Shown: positions 50,321 to 60,055 of the stretch, piece after piece
Layout of the letters: each line of letters starts with the position of its first letter
Position numbering within the stretch: the stretch's first letter is position 1
Assembly (NCBI RefSeq): GCF_002646595.1
Contig: NZ_PDUD01000030.1
Coordinates: 124,001 to 188,000 of the forward strand
DNA length: 64,000 nucleotides
Direction of reading: 5' to 3'
DNA from: Flavilitoribacter nigricans DSM 23189 = NBRC 102662
GTDB taxonomy: Bacteria > Bacteroidota > Bacteroidia > Chitinophagales > Saprospiraceae
Notes under the pieces: model-generated
The model's database searches: none
The model's input: the letters and a program-made list of their open reading frames with translations, nothing else
Told to the model about the DNA's origin: nothing
Position numbers and translations under genes: made by a program

Positions 50321-51652
50321 TTAATAGCTATCCATAAGCCATTCCCTGAACTCGGGATACTCAATCCTCTGCTTTTTGGCTACTTTTTTACGGTCGGATA
50401 AGACTGCTAAACGCTCCGGAACGGGTATTTCGTGCCCCAAAATATCCTCTACATCTTCCTTAAATTTAGCCGGATGAGCGGTTTCTAGGATAATTCCTAG
50501 TGTATCCGGATGCTCCTTTTGGTAATCTTTTAGGGCCAAATAGCCCACAGCGCCATGTGGATCGATGGTGTAATTATAGGTTTCAGCCACTTCATTCATG
50601 GCTTTACGGGTGGCCTGATCATCAAAAGCGTAGCCACTTATGGCCTCTTTCATACTGGGCCAGGCCGTCTCCGGTGAAGATTCAATAGCTTCAATGGTCG
50701 AATAAAGGTCCACCATACGGGCAAAATTGGATGGATTTCCTACGTCCATAGCGTTAGATAAGGTTCGTACCGAAGGCTTAGGATGGTAGTGACCTCCCTT
50801 TAAGTAGCTCGGTACAATGTCATTTTGGTTGGTGGCAGCAATGAAATGATGTACCGGAAGGCCCATTTTTGCCGCAATAAGACCAGCTGTCAGGTTGCCG
50901 AAATTGCCACTTGGTACGCAAAAGACGGTGGGCTTTCCCGCTTTTTTGACCTGCTTATAAGCCTCGAAATAGTAAAAGGATTGAGGAATAAGCCGGGAAA
51001 TATTGATAGAATTAGCTGAGCTAAGCCGCAACTGGCTCCTCAGTTCACTATCCAGAAAGGCCTTTTTTACTAAGGCCTGGCAATCATCGAAGGTACCATC
51101 AACTTCCAGAGCGGTAATATTACCTCCTAAAGTAGTCAATTGCTTCTCCTGTAGAGGGCTTACTTTTCCACTTGGATAAAGGATCACTACCTGTATTCCT
51201 GGTGTATTTAGAAAGCCGGCAGCAACTGCTCCGCCCGTATCCCCGGAAGTAGCCACCAGAATGATCAATTCTTTGTCCGACTCCTGGTTGAAATAGCTCA
51301 TCAATTGTGCCATAAACCGGGCACCAAAATCTTTAAAAGCCAATGATGGTCCGTGAAAAAGTTCCAGTATATATTTTTGATCATCCAGTTTGACCACCGG
51401 TGCGGGAAAACTAATGGCATTTTCGATGATCTTTTCCAGGTCTTTTTCCGGTATCGAATCACCGATCAGGTGCTTACAAACGGTAAATCCTATTTCCTGA
51501 AAGCTATATTCCTCCAGATTATCAATGAAGGTTTGTGGTAGGCGAGGGATACTGGTCGGCATATATAAACCATTATCCTCCGGTAAACCCTTGAATACTG
51601 CCTCGGGCAGGGATACTGTTTTGCTTTTATTTTTGGTACTGTATAATTGCAT
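50321..51652 (-). CDS. thrC: threonine synthase
   Basis: 443 residues, PLP fold type II. HGPSLAFKDFGARFM near residue 98 carries the PLP lysine; ATSGDTGGAVAAGFL near 135 binds the phosphate; SSANSINISRLIPQ near 200 and VPSGNFGNLTAG near 232 are conserved in this enzyme. It converts O-phosphohomoserine to threonine. Last gene of thrABC (26 bases after thrB). Its transcript ends in the palindrome that carries a parS site. Confidence 0.95.
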   Translation of the reverse strand: MQLYSTKNKSKTVSLPEAVFKGLPEDNGLYMPTSIPRLPQTFIDNLEEYSFQEIGFTVCKHLIGDSIPEKDLEKIIENAISFPAPVVKLDDQKYILELFHGPSLAFKDFGARFMAQLMSYFNQESDKELIILVATSGDTGGAVAAGFLNTPGIQVVILYPSGKVSPLQEKQLTTLGGNITALEVDGTFDDCQALVKKAFLDSELRSQLRLSSANSINISRLIPQSFYYFEAYKQVKKAGKPTVFCVPSGNFGNLTAGLIAAKMGLPVHHFIAATNQNDIVPSYLKGGHYHPKPSVRTLSNAMDVGNPSNFARMVDLYSTIEAIESSPETAWPSMKEAISGYAFDDQATRKAMNEVAETYNYTIDPHGAVGYLALKDYQKEHPDTLGIILETAHPAKFKEDVEDILGHEIPVPERLAVLSDRKKVAKKQRIEYPEFREWLMDSY

Positions 51653-51678
51653 GACAGGTACTTTTAGTCTTTTGGGGA

Positions 51679-52620
51679 TTATTCGATCACTACAGCTCCG
51701 TGCTGATTGATCTTAGATATGTACAATTGATTTTCAATCTGGGCTTGCGTAAAAGCTTTTTCCATGGCAGCGCCAACTTTTTGGGCCGTCTCTAATCCTT
51801 TGCAGAGTGCAAAAATTGATGGCCCGGCACCGGATATACTACAGCCCAACGCACTCGCGCTGATGGCGGCATTTTTAACTTCGTAGAATTGCGGGATCAA
51901 TTTTGCGCGTTGCGGTTCAATAATGACGTCTTTAAGCGACCTGGACAACAGGTCGTAATCAGCTTTCATCAAACCTAAGATGAAAGCGGCCAGGTTACCT
52001 CCCTGCTCAATACTTTGCTTCAGACAGATCTTATCGGACAGAACATCACGTGCATCTTTGGTCAGTACTTCCACCTCCGGATGGACAACCGCAGCGTAGA
52101 GATCGTCCGGAATGGGAAGCTGGTGCACGTCCAGGTCTTCGTTGTTGCGGATCAGGATCATGCCACCGAGTAGGGAAGGGGCGACGTTGTCGGCGTGGTA
52201 GGCACCGTCAGCAATTTGTTCACCCAGAACGGCAAAGTGCAAAATTTCTTCTTTGCTCAAAGGATGGTCGAGGAGTGCATTGACTGCCATCACTCCAGCC
52301 GCCGCACTGGCTGCACTGGAGCCCAGCCCACTCCCGAACGGCATCTTCTTATGGATCTCCATATCAATGGCGAGATCTTCTTTGCCCAAATGTCTGAGTA
52401 ATTGTTGCGCTGCAAAGCCGGCCGTATTTTTCTCGACAACGAGTGGGAGTTTGTTATCGGCCCCGTGTATGGCGGTAATTTTGAGCCCACCACTTTCCCG
52501 ATCGGAGAAACTTACCGTAATTTCATCTCCGGGACTATCCAAGGCAAAGCCCAATATATCAAAGCCCACCGCAACGTTGGCAACTGATGCGGGGGCAAAA
52601 ACTCGAACAGAATTATTCAT
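51679..52620 (-). CDS. thrB: homoserine kinase
   Basis: 313 residues of the GHMP kinase family. VFAPASVANVAVGFDILGFA at the N-terminus, the ATP loop MPFGSGLGSSAASAAAGVMA near 93, HADNVAPSLLGGM near 142, and the C-terminal SISGAGPSIFALC near 264. It phosphorylates homoserine. Lies 99 bases downstream of thrA and 26 upstream of thrC in the same direction. Confidence 0.95.
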   Translation of the reverse strand: MNNSVRVFAPASVANVAVGFDILGFALDSPGDEITVSFSDRESGGLKITAIHGADNKLPLVVEKNTAGFAAQQLLRHLGKEDLAIDMEIHKKMPFGSGLGSSAASAAAGVMAVNALLDHPLSKEEILHFAVLGEQIADGAYHADNVAPSLLGGMILIRNNEDLDVHQLPIPDDLYAAVVHPEVEVLTKDARDVLSDKICLKQSIEQGGNLAAFILGLMKADYDLLSRSLKDVIIEPQRAKLIPQFYEVKNAAISASALGCSISGAGPSIFALCKGLETAQKVGAAMEKAFTQAQIENQLYISKINQHGAVVIE

Positions 52621-52719
52621 TTTGTAAGTATTTGATTATCAGTTGATTGCGTGATTTTAATTGCGCAACAATCTGATTTTCAATTATTTAGGTGTAGTGT
52701 AATGGAGTTTACAGATGAT

Positions 52720-55176
52720 TTAATACAAAAGATTACCGATCTTAATGATTTCGGCAAAAACGCCGGCAGCGGTCACTTCTGCGCCTGCTCCCGGACCCCG
52801 AACGACCAACGGCCGTTCTTTATATCGCTCCGTGGTAAATACGATCATATTATCGCTTCCGCTCAATCCGTAAAATGGATGACTGGAATCTACAGCCTCC
52901 AAACCGATGCTGGCGTGACCGTTATCCAGTTTTGCGATCATACGCAGGACCTTACCTTCGGCTTCGGCTTGCGCTCGCATCTCATCGAAGTAGTCGTCCG
53001 CTTTCTCCAGTTCGGCAAAAAACGCTTCTACCGTTGGCGCCTGCTGGCAGGCGGGAGGCAGAATATTTTCGATCCTCACCTCCTTGGCTTCTATCGGATA
53101 GCCGGATTCTCGCGCCAGGATAATGAGCTTCCGACGTACGTCCAGACCGTTGAGGTCTACCCGTGGATCCGGTTCGGTATAGCCGCGCTGCTGCGCTTCT
53201 TTTACGATCGAGCTAAAGGAAGTCCCCGCGCGGTACGAATTAAAAATAAAGGATAGAGAACCCGATAGCACTCCTTCTATCTTCGTGATCTGGTCTCCGC
53301 TGATGATCAGATCGTTCAGCGTAGAGATCACCGGCAGACCGGCTCCTACATTGGTCTCATACAGAAACTGTACGCCTCTTTTCTGGGCAATCGTTTTTAG
53401 CCGCTGGTACTGCAGGTAAGCAGAGGAAGTAGCGATCTTGTTCGGCGTGGAAATAGATATACTGGAGTCGAGGATCTCTTCGTAGTAGGTCGCAATAGAC
53501 TCATCCGCCGTGTTATCCACAAAAATGGAGTTGGTGAGGTTGAGTTCTTTCATTTTCGCGATGAAGCCCTTCATGTCTCCTTTCGTCTCGGATTCGGTCA
53601 GTGCACTTTTCCAGTTTTTAAGGTCGATACCACTTTCGTCGAAGACCATCTTTTTGGTATTGATCATCCCCACGATCCGGATCTCCAGCGAGCGGGTTTC
53701 CCGCAGGAAGTCCGCCTGATCCATGATCTGCTTGATCAGTGTACTACCGATCAGACCGACACCTACCATGAAAATGTGCAATTCTTTCGTATCGGAGAGG
53801 AAGAAGGTTTCGTGCAGTGCATTGAGGGCCTTCGACTCGTTATTACGATTGATCACCACGGAAACGTTCAGCTCGGAAGATCCCTGGGCGATGGCAATGG
53901 CGTTGATACCGTTTTTACCTAAGGCCTGGAATAAGCGACCGGAGATCCCCGGCCGGTAACGCATGTTTTCACCGATGATGGCGATCACGGACAGGTCTTC
54001 TTCCACCCGTACCGGATTCACCACACCCATTCGCATCTCGTATTCGAAGGCAGATTCCACCCGCTTTTTCGCTTTCAGCGCGTGCTTGGGCTGGATGGCA
54101 AAGCTAATAGCGTGCTCCGATGAACCCTGAGTGATCAGGATGACGTTGATGCCGCCCTGAGCCAGGGAAGAGAATAAACGACCGGCAATACCCGGTACGC
54201 CGAAAAGTCCGCTACCGGAAAGAGTAAGCAGCGCTACCTCGTTGATCGAGGAGATCCCCTTCACGGCGTGGCCACCGGGATCGGGAACATCCGAGATCAG
54301 CGTGCCGGCGTAATCGGGATTAAACGTATTCTTAATCGTAAGTGGAATATTCTTCTTCAAGGCCGGCATCAAGGTAGGCGGATAAATGACCTTTGCGCCG
54401 AAGTGCGACATTTCCATGGCTTCCGCGTAAGTCATATTGGGAATGGTAAATGCCTTGTTTACTTTTCGCGGATCGGCGGTGAGCACGCCGTCTACGTCCG
54501 TCCAGATCTCAATGGCCTCTGCGTTCAGCCCGGAAGCGATCAGCGATGCCGTATAGTCCGAACCGCCCCGACCGAGGGTAGTGGTAAGCCCACCCCGGTC
54601 CGCAGCAATAAAGCCGGTGACCACCTGAATATCCGGATTATCCTGATAATGTTCCTGAATGGCTTTTTCGGTAAGGTCCATATCTACCCGGGCGGCGCCG
54701 AAGGTCTTATCGGTCTTAATGACCTTCCGTGCATCCAGATATCCCGCCGGTATACCTTCCTGTTGCAGGAAATTGGCGATAATGAAAGCCGAATTGCGCT
54801 CGCCGAAGCTCAGCACGTAATCCATCGTTCGGCTGGATGCTTCCCGCACCAGAAAAATACCGTGCAGCAGATTCTTCAGAACCTGGTGGTTCTTTTCCAA
54901 TCCGGGATTGACAATGTCGAGGTGCTCCTGATCGAAGAGCTCTTCGGCCGCGTCAAAGTGACGGCGGCTGAACTCCGCAAATTTATCCCGGTAATTTTCG
55001 TCGCCCTTAGCGGCTAATTTTCCCATCTCGATGAGAGAATCGGTCACGCCCCCAAAGGCAGAAAAAACGACGGTGAATTTTTCCCCTTTTGCGTGGTATC
55101 GTTTCAGGATATCAGCAATGGCTCTTATGCGTTCGGGTGTGGCAACGGATGATCCGCCAAACTTCAGTACTTTCAT
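52720..55176 (-). CDS. thrA: bifunctional aspartokinase / homoserine dehydrogenase
   Basis: 818 residues, the full ThrA size. Aspartokinase part (about 1-290): MKVLKFGGSSVATPERI and GRGGSDYTASLIASGLNAEAIEIWTDVDGV (read at about 205-234). Two ACT regulatory domains follow (about 310-460), with GVPGIAGRLFSSLAQGGINV and GISGRLFQALGKNGIN. Homoserine dehydrogenase (about 465-818): VGVGLIGSTL binds NAD(P)H, and GVLSGSLSFIFNSY plus GYTEPDPRVDLNGLDVRRK are the signature. It carries out the first and third steps from aspartate to threonine, probably inhibited by threonine through the ACT domains. First gene of the operon; no attenuator with a Thr-rich leader peptide seen. Confidence 0.96.
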   Translation of the reverse strand: MKVLKFGGSSVATPERIRAIADILKRYHAKGEKFTVVFSAFGGVTDSLIEMGKLAAKGDENYRDKFAEFSRRHFDAAEELFDQEHLDIVNPGLEKNHQVLKNLLHGIFLVREASSRTMDYVLSFGERNSAFIIANFLQQEGIPAGYLDARKVIKTDKTFGAARVDMDLTEKAIQEHYQDNPDIQVVTGFIAADRGGLTTTLGRGGSDYTASLIASGLNAEAIEIWTDVDGVLTADPRKVNKAFTIPNMTYAEAMEMSHFGAKVIYPPTLMPALKKNIPLTIKNTFNPDYAGTLISDVPDPGGHAVKGISSINEVALLTLSGSGLFGVPGIAGRLFSSLAQGGINVILITQGSSEHAISFAIQPKHALKAKKRVESAFEYEMRMGVVNPVRVEEDLSVIAIIGENMRYRPGISGRLFQALGKNGINAIAIAQGSSELNVSVVINRNNESKALNALHETFFLSDTKELHIFMVGVGLIGSTLIKQIMDQADFLRETRSLEIRIVGMINTKKMVFDESGIDLKNWKSALTESETKGDMKGFIAKMKELNLTNSIFVDNTADESIATYYEEILDSSISISTPNKIATSSAYLQYQRLKTIAQKRGVQFLYETNVGAGLPVISTLNDLIISGDQITKIEGVLSGSLSFIFNSYRAGTSFSSIVKEAQQRGYTEPDPRVDLNGLDVRRKLIILARESGYPIEAKEVRIENILPPACQQAPTVEAFFAELEKADDYFDEMRAQAEAEGKVLRMIAKLDNGHASIGLEAVDSSHPFYGLSGSDNMIVFTTERYKERPLVVRGPGAGAEVTAAGVFAEIIKIGNLLY

Positions 55177-55213
55177 GCTAGATTGAATTCAAATGACTTC
55201 TGAAATCAAGCTG

Positions 55214-55221
55214 CAAAAGTA
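55214..55221 (-). promoter_or_regulatory. -7 box TACTTTTG of the thr operon
   Basis: Perfect TAnnTTTG on the minus strand, 38 bases before the thrA ATG. A clear -33 TTTG is missing. Confidence 0.45.
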
Positions 55222-55294
55222 TCTAATTTTACTTGCTAAATAGCTGGATAGGTCCGCTAAAATTTAGGGGTTGTACGACCTCTAAGTGCTTAGT

Positions 55295-55768
55295 TTACCG
55301 GATTAAAGACAGGGCTTCGTCCTCTTTTTGGGTCATGAGCTTTTTTTCCGCCGGGCTTTTGTCTCCGTAACCGCAAAGATGTAGGACGCCGTGGATCATA
55401 ACGCGGTGCAGCTCATCGGTAAATTCGGTTTGCAAACTGTCGGCATTATCCCGGATCCGGTCGATGCTGATGAATATATCCCCGTGGATCACGGGCGGAT
55501 CTGCGTAAGGAAAGGTAATGATATCGGTGAGGGTATCGTGGTCGAGATATTCAAGATTGATGCGATGCAAATAGTCGTCACTACAAAAAACGTAGTTGAG
55601 TACCAGCAGACGGCAGTTTTCCCGCTGGATAACTGAAGCTATCCAATCAATAGTTGATTCGGGATCTGCAAGCTCAAAATTTGTGGATTCTACCTGAAAA
55701 GTGATGCCTTCCGCCGATGGCTCTTCGTCCTCTGGCGGTAGAATGAAAGGAAAACCTTCTTCGGTCAT
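55295..55768 (-). CDS. ybeY: rRNA maturation RNase YbeY
   Basis: 157 residues. The zinc motif reads HGVLHLCGYGDKSP: the first two His match H-x3-H, but the third ligand position, six residues later, is Asp instead of His. I recall the same change in other Bacteroidota YbeY proteins, so it looks lineage-typical rather than a defect. Upstream strand VLNYVFCSDDYLHRINLEYL and TDIITFPY match the family. It acts in 16S rRNA 3' processing and ribosome quality control. Six bases downstream of the ATPase gene: an operon. Confidence 0.9.
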   Translation of the reverse strand: MTEEGFPFILPPEDEEPSAEGITFQVESTNFELADPESTIDWIASVIQRENCRLLVLNYVFCSDDYLHRINLEYLDHDTLTDIITFPYADPPVIHGDIFISIDRIRDNADSLQTEFTDELHRVMIHGVLHLCGYGDKSPAEKKLMTQKEDEALSLIR

Positions 55769-55774
55769 AAAAGC

Positions 55775-56188
55775 TTATTGAAGCCTGAATTGCATTTCGA
55801 CGGTGCGGCCGTTATCGTGAAAATGGATACGATCGGAGAGTTGTTGCATCAAAAAGACGCCGCGACCACCGCATTTGGCGAGATTTTCGGGAGCAGTAGG
55901 ATCAGGAATGCTGCGGTAATCAAACCCACGGCCTTCGTCAGAAACCCGTATGGCTAAATGGCCCTTATCCTTGCTCATCTGGATTTGCACGGTCTTCGAT
56001 TCGTCTTTGCGATTGCCGTGGATAATCGCATTGTTAACCGCTTCTGTAAGGCTGATTAGAATATTGCCGTAAACATCCGGACTAATTCTATATTTCTCCA
56101 CAATTCTCTGTACGAAATTTTCAACCTGACAGACGTTGCGAGGATTAGAAGGTAATCTTAGCATAACTGATTTGGTGCTCTTATTCAT
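55775..56188 (-). CDS. RsbW-like HATPase (anti-sigma-factor type)
   Basis: Start at ATG 56188 (MNKSTKSVML); a TTG three codons earlier is less likely. 137 residues, a lone GHKL ATPase domain. N box SLTEAVNNAIIHGNRKD near 47, G1 box VSDEGRGFDY near 85, G2 box GGRGVFLMQQLSD near 108. The RsbW/SpoIIAB group binds sigma factors or phosphorylates anti-anti-sigma proteins; which partner it has here is unknown. No RsbV or sigma gene alongside. Cotranscribed with ybeY. Confidence 0.88.
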   Translation of the reverse strand: MNKSTKSVMLRLPSNPRNVCQVENFVQRIVEKYRISPDVYGNILISLTEAVNNAIIHGNRKDESKTVQIQMSKDKGHLAIRVSDEGRGFDYRSIPDPTAPENLAKCGGRGVFLMQQLSDRIHFHDNGRTVEMQFRLQ

Positions 56189-56496
56189 TGAACCCAAGAA
56201 AATTATGATTTTTTTAACTAAAAGTCAAGGGTCGTTTGTAATTAAACCAAAAAAGATCAAGGATTTCTTTATTAAAAAAGAATAAATGTCAATAAATCAT
56301 TTAAAAAGACGTTCCTCGATACTTGCCATTAATAGGACGCAAAAATCTTGCCACGTCACTGAACGGGATTATATTTTCGGAGCGTGGCCGGGTTTAGGGA
56401 AAGAGTTGAGTATATCTAAAAAATGGGCTTTATGGATATGTTCTAAAATTGAAACAGGATGATCCCCGTATATGTTGGGACCATCCTGCTGCAAAG
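56189..56496. other. 308-bp intergenic region
   Basis: AT-rich spacer between the DUF4175 gene and the ATPase gene, both on the minus strand. It holds the DUF4175 terminator at 56444-56488 and a possible promoter near 56198-56225 for the ATPase gene (TTG-N20-TAATTTTC), which would make a nearly leaderless mRNA. No gene seen. Confidence 0.4.
56444..56488 (-). terminator. terminator of the DUF4175 gene
   Basis: Arms CAGGATG..CCC (56455-56466) and GGG..CATCCTG (56477-56488) pair with a two-base internal mismatch. Read on the minus strand it is followed by TTTCAATTTT. Confidence 0.6.
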
Positions 56497-59400
56497 TTAT
56501 TCAGACTTTAGTGATTTTAGGTACTCTTCGACCAAATATTTGTAGTACGGTTTGAGCGAAGGCGAAACCGCTTTGTACATTTCGATCTCCGCCTGACGCT
56601 TTTTTAGGTATTCTTCCAGTGAGGGCGGAACCTTACGCTCTTTATCACTTCCCGTTTCGGCCTGGCGCTTTTTGTCGAATTCGCGCTGGCGTTCTGCATT
56701 TTCGTGTTCCAGCAGGCGGGTCATGATATCTTCCTGGCGTTTCATGGTCTCATTGGTCAGTTTTTTATTGACCAGCTCGGTTTCCGTTTTATCCATTTGC
56801 TGGATCAGTTCTTCCAGCTCTTTGTTGCCTTTGCCCTGTTTCTGCAGTTCATTCTGTTTTTCCCGCAGTGCTTTTCGCAGTGCGGCCTGTCGGGCGGCCA
56901 TCTGGGCAAATTCCTTGCTACTGCCGCCTTCTCCCTTCTGGAGTTTATCCCGCATGCGCTGCATCTGTTCGTTGATGCCCTGCTGGCCTTTACTCATTTT
57001 GTCCTGGGGTTGCTGGCCGTCTTTGCCCTGCCCTCCCGGATTGGTACACATCTGCTGGCCCTGCATCATGCTGGACATTTGCTGCTGCATCTGGTTCATG
57101 GTCTCACTCAGCATCAGGGCGAGATCGTTGACGTTGGTCATGGCGCGTTGCTGGTGGTCGCCGGCCTGTGGCTTACGGCGTTCTTCGAGATCTTCCAGCG
57201 AATTCTTCATATTATCCTTGATCTCCGTCACTTTTTCCGTAACGAAGGTCTCGATCTGATACACTCGCTTGCTCAGTGCCTGCAGGCTATCTTCGATCAG
57301 CCGGAAATCATCCTGCAGTTTGAACTGCTGCTGGACCAGATCCACATAGCGCGGCGTATTGATATTTACTTCTTCGAACTCGTCGATCAGATCTTCCTGG
57401 TCAAAGGAAAGGCCCACCAGGTTTTCCAGCAACTGGCGCAACGCCTGCATATCTTCCTGCATTTGTTCCATTTCCTGCGATTGCATTTGCATCTGCATGC
57501 TCATCGCCATCTCGCGCATCTTTTCGGCAGCGCTTTTCTGAGACTCGGAAGCTTTTTGGTTTTGCTGCTCCTGCATTTGCTCCTGACTTTGCTGCATATC
57601 CTGCTGGATATCGTTCATCTGCTCCTTCTGATCGTCTATTTCTTTAGGATTCTCCAGCTCTTCATTTTTCTCCTGGACACCCTCCATTTTTTCTTCCATC
57701 TTCTGCATCTCCTCCTGGAGTTCTTCCTGCTTCTGCTGGAGTTCTTCCTGAGAAAGCTCCTCGTTTTCCGTTTGCTCGCTCAGCTCTTCCTGCTGCTCGG
57801 CCAGTTCCTCGAGTTTTTCGATCATGTCCTGCATTTCCTGCTCCACCTCGAGTTGCTTGAACATTTCGTACAAACGATCCAGCTCTTTTTCCAGCTCTTC
57901 GTCGTTCATTTCGAAATCCTCCATCATTTCCAGCGCATTGTCCTTTTCCATTTCCTGCAGCATCTCTTCGATCTGCTCCATGAGCTCTTTCATTTCCTCG
58001 CTCATCACTTCTTCGAACAATTCCTGGAGTTTTTCCTGCTTCTCCATGATGCGCTCGTCGGTCTCCTCGTATTCCTGCTGGTTTTTCTGATTTTCTTCAA
58101 AAGCCTCTTTGGCTTCTTCCATCTGCTTCTCCAGATTTTTCTGGCGTTCCATCAGTTTTTCCAGCTCCTTGCGGCTTTGCCAGTCCATTTCTTTTTCCTG
58201 CAGCAGTTTCTCCCGCATATCCTTCACATCCTTCTGCAGTTTTTTGGACTCGTCCAGTGCCTTCTTCAGTTCATCCTTGATCTTCTGGTCGTTTTTCTCG
58301 GCCATCGCCTCGTACTCATCCACCGTCGGTACGGCGTGTTGCATCACATTGGTCCGGGCGGCTTTACTGCCGTTAACGCCGTCGTTGTCGTATACCTCAA
58401 AGTAATAACTCACCTCATCCCCCGGTTTCAGACCCAGTTCGGTCATATCAAACGAGTAGTCAAAGCGGACATCATTGCTTTGCGGAATAGACATCGGGAC
58501 CTTTTTGAGTTCGCCTTCCTTACCTTCGAAAGGGGTAATCCGGTAATTGAAGGTCAGACTGGTCAGACCGTAATCATCCGCGGCGTCCCCCACGAAGAAC
58601 TTAAGTTTGTTGTTTGTGCTGTCAATGAATTGTTCAGCACGGATGGTCGGATAGAGGTCCGGCACGATGGAGATCGTATAACCGATAGAGTCGGCATTGG
58701 GCAGCGACGAGTTAGAGACGTACAATTTGTAGGTCTCATTCTGCATAGCCCGTTTCTTATAGGTAAAGAGATCGTCACTGAAGCGATTGGTCGGAACGAT
58801 CTGGCTGTTTTCACTGGAAAAGCGTAACTGGATATCATCGGTATTCTCGGCATTGAATACCCAGTCAATATTGGTACCTACCGGCACCGTTATATCGCCG
58901 ATACTTTTGAGCTCTTCATTTTTGCGCTGGGTGTAAGCCGGATAGTCCAGTTTCAGCTCAAAGCCCAGGATATTAGGCTTTTTCAGGACTTCCAAAGTAT
59001 AATCATCCGATTCCACACCGCTGGAAAACAGTTTGAAATCGACATCTTTCTGCACATTATTGAACTGATAGGTGAAACGGTTGGGCGCTTCCTTGGTCAG
59101 TCGGTACTGATAGTTATCCACATCGATGAAAACTTCATCGGGCAATTGATCGCCTTCGATTTTCACTGCGATCGGAAAATCAGAAAACTGTACCACGGAA
59201 AGATCTTCCTGCTCCAGCGTGAAACGGAAGGGAGCCGGCCGCTCAAATTTCTGGCCGCTATGCAGCAGGCGGTTGGTACTGTCTTTGATCATACTGGGAG
59301 CCGCAAACAGAAGCACGATCAGGATCAGAAGTGGAGGTAATGCGTAGCGCAGGTATTTGCGGTTCTGGGACAGGTTGATGGCCGATTTGAAAGGTACCGG

Positions 59401-59826
59401 CTGGATCTCCGCTGATTTCTGGTTGATACTGGCTTCGATCAGGTCCTTCTGACTGGTGGAAGCCGCCTGGTGCCGCAGCTGAAGGATGTTCAGCAGTTTG
59501 TCCTTAACGTTGGTAAAGTGATTGCCGATGATGCTGGCCGCCTGCTCGTGCGAAATGGTTTTTCCCAAACGGAAATACCGCAGTATCGGCAACAGCACCC
59601 ACCCGCCTAGAGCGAGTAAACTGATACCCAAAAAAGAAAAGAACATCAGCCGGCGGATGCCGGTATCAAAGTAAAAGGAATATTCCAGATAAGCGATGAT
59701 CAGGAAAAACACCAGTACAACGGCAGTCGTGTACAAGGCACCACGGATCATCTGATTGATGTAGTATTTGCGAATGAATTGATCGAGCTTATCAATTAAC
59801 AGTCGGTAATCGTCCCTGCTACTCAT
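56497..59826 (-). CDS. DUF4175-type membrane protein with long coiled coil
   Basis: 1109 residues. Three membrane helices (about 28-50, 58-80 and 163-182). A beta-rich periplasmic region follows (about 190-500), with Ig-like strands and VSYYFEVYDNDGVNG. Then comes about 550 residues of extremely Gln/Glu/Lys/Met-rich coiled coil, ending PYYKYLVEEYLKSLKSE. This layout is that of the DUF4175 proteins, widespread in Bacteroidota and Alphaproteobacteria, function unknown. Because of the Gln/Glu-rich CAG/GAG codons, a 707-codon frame is open on the other strand; it is a shadow. Transcribed alone, with a terminator downstream and a CCGAT-N5-GTCGG palindrome in the 5' region. Confidence 0.85.
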   Translation of the reverse strand: MSSRDDYRLLIDKLDQFIRKYYINQMIRGALYTTAVVLVFFLIIAYLEYSFYFDTGIRRLMFFSFLGISLLALGGWVLLPILRYFRLGKTISHEQAASIIGNHFTNVKDKLLNILQLRHQAASTSQKDLIEASINQKSAEIQPVPFKSAINLSQNRKYLRYALPPLLILIVLLFAAPSMIKDSTNRLLHSGQKFERPAPFRFTLEQEDLSVVQFSDFPIAVKIEGDQLPDEVFIDVDNYQYRLTKEAPNRFTYQFNNVQKDVDFKLFSSGVESDDYTLEVLKKPNILGFELKLDYPAYTQRKNEELKSIGDITVPVGTNIDWVFNAENTDDIQLRFSSENSQIVPTNRFSDDLFTYKKRAMQNETYKLYVSNSSLPNADSIGYTISIVPDLYPTIRAEQFIDSTNNKLKFFVGDAADDYGLTSLTFNYRITPFEGKEGELKKVPMSIPQSNDVRFDYSFDMTELGLKPGDEVSYYFEVYDNDGVNGSKAARTNVMQHAVPTVDEYEAMAEKNDQKIKDELKKALDESKKLQKDVKDMREKLLQEKEMDWQSRKELEKLMERQKNLEKQMEEAKEAFEENQKNQQEYEETDERIMEKQEKLQELFEEVMSEEMKELMEQIEEMLQEMEKDNALEMMEDFEMNDEELEKELDRLYEMFKQLEVEQEMQDMIEKLEELAEQQEELSEQTENEELSQEELQQKQEELQEEMQKMEEKMEGVQEKNEELENPKEIDDQKEQMNDIQQDMQQSQEQMQEQQNQKASESQKSAAEKMREMAMSMQMQMQSQEMEQMQEDMQALRQLLENLVGLSFDQEDLIDEFEEVNINTPRYVDLVQQQFKLQDDFRLIEDSLQALSKRVYQIETFVTEKVTEIKDNMKNSLEDLEERRKPQAGDHQQRAMTNVNDLALMLSETMNQMQQQMSSMMQGQQMCTNPGGQGKDGQQPQDKMSKGQQGINEQMQRMRDKLQKGEGGSSKEFAQMAARQAALRKALREKQNELQKQGKGNKELEELIQQMDKTETELVNKKLTNETMKRQEDIMTRLLEHENAERQREFDKKRQAETGSDKERKVPPSLEEYLKKRQAEIEMYKAVSPSLKPYYKYLVEEYLKSLKSE

Positions 59827-59852
59827 GGATCTATCCTGGTTTATTGGTAACG

Positions 59853-59867
59853 CCGATTTGCGGTCGG
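59853..59867. repeat. CCGAT-N5-GTCGG palindrome (one-base variant)
   Basis: Lies 27-41 bases upstream of the DUF4175 ATG; variant of the palindromes at 35894 and 61796-61834. Confidence 0.35.
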
Positions 59868-60055
59868 CAAAATTGTCGATTGCATCTCAGATCTACGAAA
59901 CCTGAAAAATACGAAAAAGAATGTTGCTACGCCAACTCTATAGTCAACGTAAAAACAATGGGTTTGGATTCAATGTGGGTGGGAAAAATGGCAACTACCA
60001 AATTAGGTCTAATTTCCTAACATAACAAGCAGGAATTGGTTAAATCACGGACTTT

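Noticed and set aside
55177-55294. Threonine attenuator or riboswitch upstream of thrA
   Set aside because: I see no Thr/Ile-rich leader peptide and no terminator-antiterminator pair in the 118-base spacer.
56704-58827. 707-codon open frame on the plus strand opposite the DUF4175 gene
   Set aside because: Its product is a Leu/Phe/His-rich low-complexity string that results from reading Gln/Glu-rich coiled-coil codons backwards. The minus-strand protein has membrane helices and a known architecture.
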